A DNA stretch of 64,000 nucleotides. Origin: Diplonema japonicum. Its lineage: Eukaryota; Euglenozoa; Diplonemea; Diplonemida; Diplonemidae. Every line of letters starts with the position of its first letter. Positions within the stretch are counted from its first letter, which is position 1. A program made the position numbers and the translations under genes. The DNA lies in the NCBI GenBank assembly GCA_964019335.1, contig OZ025680.1, forward strand, positions 1 through 64,000, written 5' to 3'. The notes beneath the pieces are model-generated. The model was not told where the DNA came from. It made no database searches and was given only the letters and a program-made list of their open reading frames with translations. Positions 29,993 through 40,849 of the stretch are shown piece after piece.

Positions 29993-31057
29993 TTATTTAA
30001 CAGGTACACGGGTGACAATCCTCTTTCTAAACATGCTCCGTTCCTTTTCATTGTATATATGCCGCTCTCTGATGGACTCGGCTAGCTTTTTCTCTTGCTC
30101 CCGTTTGGTCCTCCTGTCTGAAGCATCCCTGAACAGCCTCGTGGAAGCCCCTTCAGGGTTTGGTTTGGCAGTCTCGGTGTTCACAGCTGGAGTGTAGGTG
30201 TGGGTTTCCTCCCTTACCCTGGATTTTCTGGTAGACGGCTTGTACTGCTTGTTCCACCAGCTGACGTTGCCTGCTTTGGATGCCAAATCGTATTCGTGAA
30301 TAATGGGCTTGAACCTGTTCTCCATTGGTATAGCCTCTAATTCGTCTTCACCCAGCCTACGGTCGGCATCGATGCTTGCAGCTCTCTTATTCAACTTGCT
30401 TTTGGTCCTGTGCCATTTCTTCCCATCTTTGTACAGCCTGCTCCATGGATTGCCCTTGCTGGTAGGGGACGGTGCTGGCGACGGCGACTCAGTAGAGCTC
30501 CTCCCTGCGCTTCCTACACTGTTGTGGCGGCAAGGTCTGCTCGGTCTGGGGTGCACCTTTGCGGGTGTTGGCGCGGAGTGCGACCGCTTTGGCCTGATAG
30601 GTTTCGGAGGGTGTCGCACTGCTAACACGGCTAGCTCCTCACGTAGCACTTCAGGGTCAGGCACCCCATCACTATACAACCGATCCCATATCGTACCATC
30701 TTGTGGCATGTGCACCTTCTTCTTTCGTGCTATACTCACTGTCTTCTTCCTTGGAGGGCTTAGGTACTCCAAGCTTCTGCCCCTTGGTGAAAGGGAACGA
30801 GATTCAGGTGCTGATATTACAGTGGGAACACGCACAGGTGATGTTAATGGGATAGAGTCAAGACGCGTTGGAGAGGGAGACGAAGTTCGATTCCGATACC
30901 TATTGGAAGGAGAGATGCTACGCATGGGGGTCATTGGGCTGTGACATTCTTGCCTACCTTGCGGTGAGAGAAGCGTTTGCAACCACTTCTCCTTTTCATC
31001 TACGAATCTTTCCGATTTCTGTTCATGCGGGAGCCGGAGAAGCGCATCTAATTTCAT
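29993..31057 (-). CDS. Basic Ser/Pro-rich protein with RLY motifs
   Basis: A 354-residue single-exon protein starting MKLDALLRLPHEQKSERF. It is rich in Ser, Pro, Arg and Lys (SPSRY-like and SPPRK segments), so likely disordered and phosphorylated. Three short motifs recur: WDRLYSDGVPD, WSRLYKDGKKW and STRLFRDASDRR, each matching [S/D/T]-R-L-[Y/F]-x-D. The kelch protein two genes downstream has DRLYTRIEV and VKRLYDDATRQ. I remember similar R-L-Y-x-D-A motifs in many uncharacterised kinetoplastid proteins, some flagellar, but cannot assign a function. The C terminus (EQEKKLAESIRERHIYNEKE) is helical and charged. Confidence 0.75.
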   Translation of the reverse strand: MKLDALLRLPHEQKSERFVDEKEKWLQTLLSPQGRQECHSPMTPMRSISPSNRYRNRTSSPSPTRLDSIPLTSPVRVPTVISAPESRSLSPRGRSLEYLSPPRKKTVSIARKKKVHMPQDGTIWDRLYSDGVPDPEVLREELAVLAVRHPPKPIRPKRSHSAPTPAKVHPRPSRPCRHNSVGSAGRSSTESPSPAPSPTSKGNPWSRLYKDGKKWHRTKSKLNKRAASIDADRRLGEDELEAIPMENRFKPIIHEYDLASKAGNVSWWNKQYKPSTRKSRVREETHTYTPAVNTETAKPNPEGASTRLFRDASDRRTKREQEKKLAESIRERHIYNEKERSMFRKRIVTRVPVK

Positions 31058-31276
31058 GCTCTCCTTGTGGGATGGTGAATGGTACAACACAAAAGGAGGA
31101 AGGAAACGTGAAGCGGAAAAAATGAGAAAATAAAATAAAGGGTAAAAAGAAACGAGAAAAGGGATGCCAAACCAACACTATCGGCATTCTCATCAGTAGT
31201 ACACGATCCTATCAAACAGGTTGTGGAAAGAGATGACCCGCAGCCATCGAAAAGTGCCAAGTATTAAACATCTTAA

Positions 31277-31881
31277 CTAAAACTGGTCTTCTTCGGGGGC
31301 TGCCCCAACAGGGCGGAGGCGGCGTTGCTGTGAAGATTGATAAGGTGGTGGTGTACATACCTTGCTTGTGGGAGGTGGTTGCTTGTTCCTTTTACGGGCT
31401 GGCGGTGGGGGCGGCTGAGTGCGTGAACGTCCTTGGCGTTGAAGGTGTTGTGGCAGCTGGTCGGGGTGCTGTGGGTGTGCGTTTGTGGGCCAACCCGAAG
31501 AGGAGATGATGGGGGGGTTGATCTGGTCGTTGATGGCAGCCATCTGCTGCTTCAGCTGCTCTAGCTCATTCTCCAAATTCGTTAGATGGTTTGCATTCCT
31601 CTTCCTCTTCCTGATCACGACTCTTCTCCGGAAACCTAATCTTGTCATCCACCTGTTCCAGCATTTCTTTGTCTCTTGACTGCCAAGGTTCTCACGCACA
31701 GACTTCACCGCACCAGACAAGTACATGTAGTAAATGTCACCCATGAGATGTCGGGCTCCTGAGCAAACCGTGCCTGTCGTGGACGCTATCGTGCTGCACC
31801 TGCAACGGGGGGTTTGGATTCCTTGCTTACAGCATACCATTGTTGCGCCCGCCTGGCATACAACTTAGTGCGGAGTCCCAT
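31277..31881 (-). CDS. Small coiled-coil, proline-rich protein
   Basis: Three exons: 31881-31838, 31799-31361 and 31327-31277 (534 nt, 177 residues), introns 38 and 33 nt, both GTATG. The start MGLRTKLYARRAQQW follows the acceptor CCACACAG. A basic stretch (RRRVVIRKRKRNANHL) precedes a short coiled coil (LTNLENELEQLKQQMAAIND), then a Pro-rich tail (QPPPPPARKRNKQPPP). It looks like a nucleic-acid- or cytoskeleton-associated adaptor. No family is recognised. It lies 55 nt downstream of the kelch gene... that is, it is transcribed after the RLY-motif gene's upstream neighbours in the same cluster direction. Confidence 0.68.
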
Positions 31882-31936
31882 ATCCTATCCTGTGTGGAAT
31901 GAAGAATGACAATAGAAGTAGAAGCAAAATAACTGA

Positions 31937-34000
31937 TCATTGTTTACTTGTGTGAAGGCGTTGAACAGTGTTCCCCCACTCTGCATGCGTCTGCCGTTTG
32001 AAAGTCGATTTCACGTCGTCGACGTACTTGCTGTGGTTGGCGGCTGCCTTTGCTTTCTTTGCTTCTACGGCGGCAGTATGGAATCTTTCGCTGCAGGTTT
32101 GAATTGCTTCCTTTCCCAGCTTCTTGTCCTTCAACGCCGATGCATGCACCTGGTTGTGCTTATCAAAGAGAGTTTTGCTCTTCCGTGCATTTGCTTCCGT
32201 CAGTGGTTTCCGCTCTTCGTAAAACCTCCTGTTCGCCTCGTCATTTGCACCTTCTACTATCTGCGGGGGCTTCCCAAAAAACCTCATCTGCATTTTAGTT
32301 ATCTCCTTTCGTTCCCACTCCTTCCAGTCACCCGTGACCCACTTCCCCGTCCTTCCAGCGCCCTGCCACGTTGACAGCGTCTTGTTCAGCAGATTGTCAT
32401 GTGTAGCTTGTTTCTGTCGGGTGGCGTCGTCATACAACCGCTTTACGATTTGTTTCACGGGGAGTTTCAGGTTAGGGTTTGGATGGGTCACTATTGGCTG
32501 CAAATACTTCCTCTCTTGCAACTTTTCCCTGCCCTCTTGCTGTACTTCTATTCTAGTGTAAAGCCTATCAAGCAAATCAGGGCTTGCACGAGGTGCCTCT
32601 TTTGTACCACTCTCCGAGTTTTCGCATTTTGCTATGTACTTTCGCCCACCTTCTCTAATACACAGTCTGCTGACTATTTTGTCTATGTTGCGGGATGACT
32701 TTGAGGGGGATACAGGCGGTGCATCGTGCAGCACTTTTGCCTTCACCTTCTTGAGATGTTCTCTGTAGACGTTTTCTAAGTCCTTCACAGGGAGTGTGTA
32801 ACATGTAGTATTCTCTGTCCTGCTTTCTGCGGCATAAACATGTTTAGATGAACCATTGAGGACAATGATGCTTCCATGTGCCACTACCGTGGAGTGTCCA
32901 GTGATGGGCGGCAGTGGCTGCGTCTGTGGTATGTGCACCCACAACTTCAAGACTAAATCAAGCACATAAACATCGTTAATTGCTGCGCAGTGCTCTCCTC
33001 CGATTACTACCATCTTGTCATTCACCACCGTAGCAGTGTGATGCGCACGAGCAGTTGGTACAGCACCAGTACACACCAGTCGTTGCCACTTAGATGTCGT
33101 GGTGTCGAATATCCAGACGGCATTTGACACGAAGAGCTTGCATCCAGCCTCCCCCAGTGCACCCTCAGTTACCCCCAAGTCTTGCTCCGTGCCCATGAGG
33201 CACGCTTTCGAGTTGTTGTCAAGCGCCACTACTTCAATGTCATCTGCGGGGGGCCTGGGCTGCACCTTGGAAAGTGCTGCTTCATCGCATAACATAGGGC
33301 TCTCATCGATGTAACCACCGAAGACTACAATAGTGCTGTTGTGCATTACTGCGGTGTGGAAGGCAACGCGCGGGCCCTGTTGCACGCTCTTCAGCCGTAC
33401 ACAGTGCCACGTCCTGTTCGTGAATTGGTACTTATCAATGTCATTCCGCCACCAACCTCCTTCAGGGCCCCATCCACCAAATACCCACATGACACCACCG
33501 TGCGTTACAGCTGTGTGTCCCCTTCTCCGTGAGTCCCCCTCTGGCATCGAGGATAGCCTTCGCCACGTCAGTGTTGTAAGTTCTATTTCGTAGAAGTGCT
33601 GGTCCCAAAAGGGAAGCTCTGTGCCGTGCTTTGTAAACGTGTGGCCACCAAAAACATACGCCGACTGCCCGTTGATTACCATTGTCTGCGAGTGGTAACT
33701 GCCTTTTGCTATTTTGTTGCCCAATAGTATCACTGCATCCTCATCTTCAGTGTCAGCATTGTTGCATGTTAAGCTGATGAAGTGAGCTGATCTACCTATG
33801 TCTCCTTTCTTTGCGTGCGTAAAGTCTATTCCAACGATGCCTCCCAGGTACTCACCCGTCTCCACGTCCCTTCCGCCGAACTGCAGCAGCCGACCCTCTT
33901 GTGTGACCTTAAGTAAGGAGGTCCCCCTGCTACATGGCAGTACAGTTTCCTTTCCATTGTTAAATGGCTTAAGACGGACAGGGTGCCATGTTATTTTCAT
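31937..34000 (-). CDS. Kelch-repeat protein with RLY motifs
   Basis: 687 residues in one exon; the start follows CCAATATAG. Residues about 20-400 form a kelch beta-propeller: SAYVFGGHTFTKHG, GGVMWVFGGWGPEGG, STIVVFGGYIDES and KMVVIGGEHCAAINDVYVLD each show the double-Gly kelch turn, and HTAVTHGG/HTAVMHNS/HTATVVND the following strand. The C-terminal 280 residues are charged and helical with DRLYTRIEVQ and VKRLYDDATRQKQATHD, motifs shared with the protein at 29993-31057, and RRFYEERKPLTEANARKS. Kelch propellers bind partner proteins, so this is probably a structural or adaptor protein of the cytoskeleton or flagellum. The gene starts 74 nt behind the TBC gene. Confidence 0.85.
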   Translation of the reverse strand: MKITWHPVRLKPFNNGKETVLPCSRGTSLLKVTQEGRLLQFGGRDVETGEYLGGIVGIDFTHAKKGDIGRSAHFISLTCNNADTEDEDAVILLGNKIAKGSYHSQTMVINGQSAYVFGGHTFTKHGTELPFWDQHFYEIELTTLTWRRLSSMPEGDSRRRGHTAVTHGGVMWVFGGWGPEGGWWRNDIDKYQFTNRTWHCVRLKSVQQGPRVAFHTAVMHNSTIVVFGGYIDESPMLCDEAALSKVQPRPPADDIEVVALDNNSKACLMGTEQDLGVTEGALGEAGCKLFVSNAVWIFDTTTSKWQRLVCTGAVPTARAHHTATVVNDKMVVIGGEHCAAINDVYVLDLVLKLWVHIPQTQPLPPITGHSTVVAHGSIIVLNGSSKHVYAAESRTENTTCYTLPVKDLENVYREHLKKVKAKVLHDAPPVSPSKSSRNIDKIVSRLCIREGGRKYIAKCENSESGTKEAPRASPDLLDRLYTRIEVQQEGREKLQERKYLQPIVTHPNPNLKLPVKQIVKRLYDDATRQKQATHDNLLNKTLSTWQGAGRTGKWVTGDWKEWERKEITKMQMRFFGKPPQIVEGANDEANRRFYEERKPLTEANARKSKTLFDKHNQVHASALKDKKLGKEAIQTCSERFHTAAVEAKKAKAAANHSKYVDDVKSTFKRQTHAEWGNTVQRLHTSKQ

Positions 34001-34074
34001 AACCTATATTGGCGGTACTACAAGCTGGAACAAAACCAGTGCAAGGCAGCCGGGTGGGCTGTAACTGCTCCCAA

Positions 34075-35609
34075 CTAAGAACCTCTCGAGGCATCCCAGA
34101 GGCTTTGAAATAAGTCTTCCGGTGATTCTTGCTTCCGCTTCTCTTGAACAGGTATCGGTATAGGCTGGGTAGTTTGGAGAGGTGAAGAAAAGGACGTGAG
34201 GGGTGCAGGGGTGGCGGTGAGGGCGTGAGAAACTGGCTTATTAAAGCAATCAAGGATCTCTGCGTGTGGGTGGTTGGTGGCCATGCCTTGCGCCCGTCTC
34301 CCATAATCCCTTGATGTCGTTGTTGGAGAAGCTGTAAGGAAGGATAACAAATCATTGCCGATAGAGGACTTCGGTGTGTCATCAGTCGCCTGAGGTGACT
34401 CTACTTCACACTCCCAAAAGACCTCAAGTGGGAAGGCGTTGTTGTCCTCTCCTGTTGTAGGCGTCATGGCATCATGTGATATGAGGTCAACTTCCTCTTC
34501 TTTCGGTGGCTTCTCCACGGGCTTTTCCTTCTTCTCAGGTTTAGGCGACACAGGCTTTGCCTGCACTCTGGGCGATGTGGGCGGCGACGCTGTGGGCGAC
34601 TCATCTTTTCTTTTCTTACTCGGCTTCCAGACATGCTTCAGCCACCGCTGTGATCCCGGCTTCTTCGGTGCCAAGGATGACGCAACTGCCGCATGTCTCT
34701 TCCTCAGCTTCATGGGGTCCCACTTGGGTACCCTTTCCCAGTCCACCTTGAACCCCAACGGGAGGTTTTTAGCAAGTTCAGTTATACTCTGCGCTAGCTG
34801 AACCGATTGAGGAATGTCAGTATCAAAAGAAGCCAGTTGCTTGACCAAATCTCTCTTGATAGACTGGAGTATAGCCACTGCCCACACGAAGATAGGCGTG
34901 CTCGAGAGTGCACCAACATCCCCGGCCCTTGAACCCTCCAGCATCAGCAACGAGTCCCATAAACAAAGGACAGACTCTTTCGGCAAAACACCTCCGAAAA
35001 CAGGAAGCAGCCATTTTGGAGATAGCAGTGCTACTGCGTCTTTAAAATTCTGCTCGCCCACACGGGCTGCCAAGTCCGGTAGCCGCTCACAGCATATCTC
35101 CTATTGTTGTGCTTGCATATATTTAACCCCTTACCTACCTGTAGGAGTAACGTGTCTGCTCTGTGACCCGAAAGCGGTGGCTCGGCATTGTAGAGCCCCG
35201 GTGAGAGACCTCGCGTCACTATCGCTACGAATATCCAAAATGCATTCTGCGTGTTCTTAACTACGCAAAGGGGTACGACGGCGAGAAGAGTCATACCCTG
35301 TGGAATTGAATACATGTGTTGTTACCATACCTGAACGTAAGGGGCTGCGTCAGGTAGCTCTTCCATCGAATAACCAACCCAAGCCTCCAAAATTGCACGC
35401 AGTGAGTGCTTATATTCTTCAATTTTGTCTTCGTCAGTCTCCCATAAACCAAAAGGTGTACGCGGAATATCCAGTCCTATCTGATTCACCTCACCTTCCA
35501 CACAGCACCCCGCTACATGGAATTGCTCAAATGTGCGCTTCGCTCTCTGCTGGACCTTCTTAGCTATCCGCAGCCATGTTTCGATACGGTCCCCGTTGTA
35601 CCCGTTCAT
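34075..35609 (-). CDS. TBC-domain Rab GTPase-activating protein
   Basis: Three exons: 35609-35331, 35297-35139 and 35100-34075 (1464 nt, 487 residues). The second intron has a GTAGGT donor. TBC proteins speed GTP hydrolysis by Rab GTPases on membranes. Both catalytic fingers are visible: IGLDIPRTPFGLW (I-x-x-D-x-x-R) and, across the first intron, APYVQGMTLLAVV (Y-x-Q). Other TBC landmarks are NAFWIFVAIVTRGLSPGLY, HRADTLLLQEICCERLPDL and SPKWLLPVFGGVLPKESVL followed by LWDSLL. The domain occupies residues about 30-230. The rest is Ser/Pro/Lys-rich (SPTASPPTSPR, PVSPKPEKKEKPVEK) and likely disordered. The gene sits tightly between two genes in the same direction (93 and 74 nt). Confidence 0.9.
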
Positions 35610-35702
35610 CCTTTTGTTTGAATCTTATTTGTTGTAACGAGACTATAAAAAGAACATCTCATTGAGACATGGTCTATAGATCCTATTGCACATAAAGTAG
35701 TG

Positions 35703-38700
35703 CTATGAGGCCTTTCGCCTCTTGAGCACGCTGCTGGCTTTCGTGTAATCTTCGTAAGTGTCTCTGATGTCGTCCGATTTCCTGATGTCCACCTTCGTGG
35801 GCTGGGTACCTTCGTGTTTTGAGGCGAAGCTGTGACGTGTGTTATGCTTTTACTACAGGTGTACATACTCTTCCTTCCAAGCATTTAGCTTCCCAACCAA
35901 AGACTTGACAAGCGCTTTCAACTCACTTAAAGGCATCTCTTCGTAATTCTTGGGGTCGAGAGAAGGCACAGATGGGACTGATGGTTCGGAGGGTTTCACT
36001 TCCGGAGACTTAGACTTCGCTTTATCTTTCTGTTGGAAAAAGATCAATAAATGTATGCATGTGACTTACCTGCAGTGCCAAGTATTCGCCATACACCTCG
36101 GCAATATCAGGATCAGATTTCAGTACGTTCTTCGTGGGTTCTTTTCCATGTTTTTCCTTGAACCTGTGAACGCGTGTTGTGTTTGCTTTTGTTTTCATAC
36201 GCTGCCTTCCAATCATTGAGCTGTTTCACCAGTTCGCTTTTCCTCGCCTTCTTTTTCTTCTCCTTCCGCGGTTTTGCACTTCCGGTATCAGTGTCTTGCC
36301 CGCTAGCAGTTTTGCTTGTATCTTGCTCTATTGATAGCATGGTACTTCCGACCGGACTCTTAACAACAGGGTTTTCTGCTTTAGGGCTCTCTGCAACAGC
36401 GACATTTTCAATTTGGCTTAGAACCTTCTCTTCCTGACCAGCACCTTTTTCCTCTACTGAAGGACTTTCAAGAGGGCTTTCTACCTTCGGGCTCTCCACA
36501 GGACTCGACAAGCTTGCAACAGGGCTTACCTTTACCTCCGGGCTTTCAGCTTTAGGGCTTGGAACATTTGGAACATCTGCAACAGAGGCTTCTTGAACTT
36601 TCACTTCTGTTACCTTCCGGCTTTCAGTTTTAGGGCTTGGAACATCTGGAACATCTGCAACAGGGGCTTCTTGAACTTTCACTTCTGTTACCTTCGGGCT
36701 TTCAGCTTCAGGGCTTGGAACATCTGGAACATCTGCAACAGGGGCTTCTTGAGCTTTCATTTCTGTATTCTGCTGTTCTTCTTTCATTTCAAGGCTCGTC
36801 TCTTCTGAGCGTTTGTGTGCTTCGCTGTGCGGTACAGTCTCCACAAGACTCATTTCGGGGCTTGCCTCAGGAGTGATTTCTGGTGCTTCAAGAACGGCAT
36901 CTGCCTTTTCGTTCTTCGGTTCTGCTTCCACTGCTCCCACGGCTTCTTGTTTCGAATTCGGTTCGGTTTTGGTTTCTTTCTGTGGTTGTTCATCAGGCGG
37001 TGTGCCTTGCTCAGCTACGGCAACTACTTCTGCTTCCGCTTCGATCCCGCTAGGAGAAGTAGCAGGAAGAGTCAAGGGTGTGGTCTCTTGTGAAGAGCGG
37101 GGAGTCGTCTCCTTGGCTTTGCGCTCCTTCTTGCTCTTCTTCGGTAAAGGGTCGTTGACAGGAGACGCACGAGGCGATTTGAGATACTGATACTCCTTAT
37201 AAACTTTCGCAATGGAGCTGTCAGATGCTAGAGTTGCTTTGGTAGGGTTGTTGCCGTGTTTGGCAGTGTACTTCTCTTTCCACTCGTTTAGCTGCTTAGC
37301 CAAAGCCCTTTTGCGTCGCTTCTTATCTAATTCCAAGTCAGCTCCAAGCTGCGCAGCAGCTTGCACAGGGGTGCTTTCTTCTTGCTTTTTGACCATAGCT
37401 GCTTTCATCTCTTGCAATTTTCTCTCTTCAAGGCTTATCTGCTCGAAGCAACTTGCCATCTGCTCGCTTACAGGTGAAATATCTGCGATCTCTTCCTCGG
37501 CAATAGCTTCCTGTGCGCGATGGTAAAGAAGTCAAAACATACCCTTGCAGCTGTCTCTTTCGAGAACAACGCCATGTTGCTAGTGTACCATTTCTGCTGA
37601 AGACGTACGCCCTGGAAGGAGATATATGAAAGCGAACAGCATACCTTGAGCAGGTCTTCTGACAGCTCTGTCCAGGCTTTCCACTCGACATTTTCTTCTT
37701 TCGTCGTCTTCGCTCGCTGCTGTGTTTCTTCAGTTTCGCATGCTTGTCTTGCAGCTGCTTGCTTTGCGAGGTGCTTGCATTCCTTCTCACGTTGTGCTCG
37801 AATGATGCCCGTGTTCTCTTTCCACACCTCCTGCCGCTTGGTGCCCTCTTCCTGATCTAGACGCCCCCGGTAGATGTTCTCCCCTGATGTCATATTCTCG
37901 ATCTTTTTCACAAAGTTCTCTGTGATAACCACCTCATCGACCTCTACTACTTCTGACACCTGGAACGAGTCTGCCTCCGCCCTTCCGAAGAACGTACCTT
38001 TCCGAGACACAGCAAACAAGGCTTCTGCGGCGAAGTCCTCAGGACTCTGTTCTATTAGTTCTTCTTCTTCTTCCTCCTCGCATTCTTCAACCTTTGCAGG
38101 GAGAAGTTCTTCTTTCTTACTCACCAGCTGTATGAACATCCTGAGAACCAGCAGTTTGAACAACACACGAAGCATCTTTGGGTCGATAAGGGCAAAAAAA
38201 CGTGTCCGCCGGTTCATTCTATGATGCAAGAATGCAGAAACCACAGGCAGTGTGAACGCCCTCTTACCTACAGTGAGAGACCTAGGGCTGTGCACCCTGT
38301 ACTCATGGATCAACTGCTCGAGGGTGGACTCGAATGTAGGTGCCAAGGGATGGATGGCATTCAAGTGGTGAGTTACTCTTAGCTTCTGGCAGGCATGATA
38401 GCACCTTGTAACTCGCTGTATATGAAAGAGCAGGGATTCGATCCGTATGAGCTCAGGGGTGGCGTGCAAGAACGACACCTCCATGAGCATGGCGTTTGCG
38501 TCGCGCAAAACGTCGAGAAACCTGTTTGTCTGGTTCTCTCTTTTGATCTCACCGACAAGTGCCTGGCTCACTGGCCACATGTACCGCACACTTGACGACT
38601 GTGGGATTATGGAATACGTGGGCAGGAGCTGCTCATCTTCCTCGCCCTCCGCAGAAGAGAAGAGTTCCTGTTGCGTGAGTCGATGCTTAAGAAGGGACTG

Positions 38701-40767
38701 CAACATCTCCAATTCGTAGTCGCCTTTGTTGATGGACAAGGGGTTCTTGTCGCTGCAAGGACCACTCGTAGGCGATACCTGCCCTTCCGGTACTGGAATG
38801 AACTCTTCTGGTGCAAAATGCAGTGTCACGTCGTTCTTCTTAGCCTCGTCGCCTTCGCCTGAACCCCCGTCGTTCTCGTCCTCAGCGTGAAGCGACCTCT
38901 GCAACACTTCCATAAGCAGAGCTTCGTCCGTGACAGGCACGCTGCCGACGGCAGTCACCCGTCTGCTGATAAAGTTCTCCACAACAGCGACTTCAGGCAG
39001 ATCACGAACCTTCTGAGACACCAGCACCTGCTGCCCTTCAAACTCGAAGACCTGCTTGAAATGCAACAAAAGCATCTCGCAGTCGACGATCACTTCGTTC
39101 AGGATATTGTCTTCAACATACATCGACACCACATTCAGCACTTCCTTCAACAGCCCTCCTTCAGCACACCTGTTGCACACGTCTGCGGCCACAGCCTTGG
39201 TATCGACTGTGTTAGAGGAGAGTACCAGCTTAACAACGGCAAGGTCCTCTTCGAACACCACACTGCCTATGACGATGTCGTTGCCAGCGAGAGACGTCTC
39301 CCCGAAAAGCATGAAGTCACTGATAAAGGTTTCCTCCTCAAACGGCAAGGTTACCTTCGCCACAACAATCACTGAGTTGGAGCCTCCTGCCAACGGTTTG
39401 TAAGATGCACTCCTGCCTTTAATAAGCTTCTCTCTACAAAGATCAACAATCATGCCCTTCAACGATTTTCCTAAATGTAGATGTTTTCTGTTTTCCTCCC
39501 GCATCTTCGTAAGGTAAATGGACTTTGCCCTCTCTCGCATGATGGCACCCCCTGGTTGCATCAGTACGGAGAAGTCATGACTCACGTAGTACATACAAGC
39601 CATGCCCACGACGTACAACACAAAGACGATGAGTAGAATGGATTCCATTGCTTGGCCTTGCTCCTTTTCTGTCACTAAACGGGCTCCACAAAGTGTTATG
39701 AACCCCCATGTAGCGTAGAAGGTCAGTGACCAACACAAAAGCAACTGCCCCCAATCCGAAGATGTCACACGATAGCACCGAAGAAAAAATGTGTAGAGCA
39801 GCGTAGGGAGGGAATAGACAGCGACGCATATGCCTGCAACTTGGTACTTTGCATCAGATGTTTTCACCGCATGCACATTCGACACACATATCAGCAGCAC
39901 CATAAGCAGTTTTTGAATGAGGTACCATGGGAGCAGAAACCTCCCCCCTCTTGTGAAGCTGGACATCAGCCATAGCCTCTTGTCACGAAACAATGTGCTA
40001 AGTTTCAACATGTACTCTAGCTCACGAGTTCTTATGTACGTTTCATGCCGCAAAGTTGTTTTGTACAACGTCTGGAACCGTATCCTTCTGACGAGCACCC
40101 ATGGCAGGCCAATGACGAACAGCAAGGCGGGCAGAGACCACAGCATGCCAAGCAAGCTGGGTTCGCACTCCCACTTTTCGACTACAAATGCTTTGTAATC
40201 ACACACTAAGTACATGGTCTTCAGCAGCACAGGTAGATAAAAAAAGCAGAGTAGTGGACATGCTATTCGCTCGACATTCCGGGCAAGTGCTGGTCCCAAG
40301 AGACCCAAGTCAGGGACCAACTGCAGACCTAGCCACAGTACAAACAGAGCGGCGCCGAGTACTGTATAAATACCACTCCCAAGTGTTGAGGGTTCGGACA
40401 GAATAGGCTGGCACGTTGAGCCAACCAGTTGGCAGTTAGATGTTTCAATGGTGCAATTCAAGCACTTAGGAATCTCGTAGTCACGGATGGTGTTGAAGTC
40501 CAGTGCTGCGTAGAGCGTGAAGTGAGTCCTTCTCCAGAAATGCCACGGCCACTGCAGAGGGAACAACCACAGTAAAGCGAAGTCCTGAACACAGCTGAGC
40601 AGCAGCAACCACTTTTCACTCCAAAACATATCAACGCCCAAGAACGTGTCCAGCTCACCATTGTAGCGTAGTCTTGCGAGCTCCCGTGCACTCTCTTTTG
40701 TTGTCTCTGGCTCCGACCCGTCTATTTGCGGCAACAAATCCTCCTCTTCTTCATCTTCATCCATCAT
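35703..40767 (-). CDS. Giant multi-membrane-span protein with three Sld2-like repeats
   Basis: Six exons: 40767-37645, 37611-37543, 37510-36201, 36163-36070, 36029-35869 and 35829-35703 (4884 nt, 1627 residues). After an acidic start (MMDEDEEEEDLLPQ), residues about 50-470 carry eight or more hydrophobic spans with a Cys-rich loop (CLNCTIETSNC), resembling the TRP-like membrane domains of protist cell-surface proteins. Residues about 480-1060 are cytosolic and unrecognised. The C-terminal 560 residues hold Glu/Pro-rich tandem repeats and three copies of a module: QLNEWKEKYTAKHGNNPTK (near 1135), QLNDWKAAFKEKHGKEPTK (near 1490) and KLNAWKEDFASKHEGTQPTK (near 1580), each followed by x-I-x-x-x-Y-x-x-Y. 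This is the pattern of the Sld2/RECQL4 N-terminal motif. Repeats 2 and 3 are each split by an intron at the same point. One could argue for two genes, but phase and a 32-nt GTATG intron at 37511-37542 support one. Confidence 0.78.
36541..36775 (-). repeat. Three 78-bp tandem repeats inside the membrane-protein gene
   Basis: About three copies of a 78-nt (26-residue) unit encode variants of VKVQEAPVADVPDVPSP followed by a short SPKVTE spacer. Copies differ by a few substitutions, and unit length keeps the frame. The segment is probably a flexible, phosphorylatable spacer between the first and second Sld2-like repeat. Confidence 0.85.
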
Positions 40768-40849
40768 CCTGTAGTGAGTGCTCCGACTGCAGGTTTTGAA
40801 GCCGAAAAAACTCAATGGGAGAAGTGTATTGGGAAAAGGGCAAGGCAGT

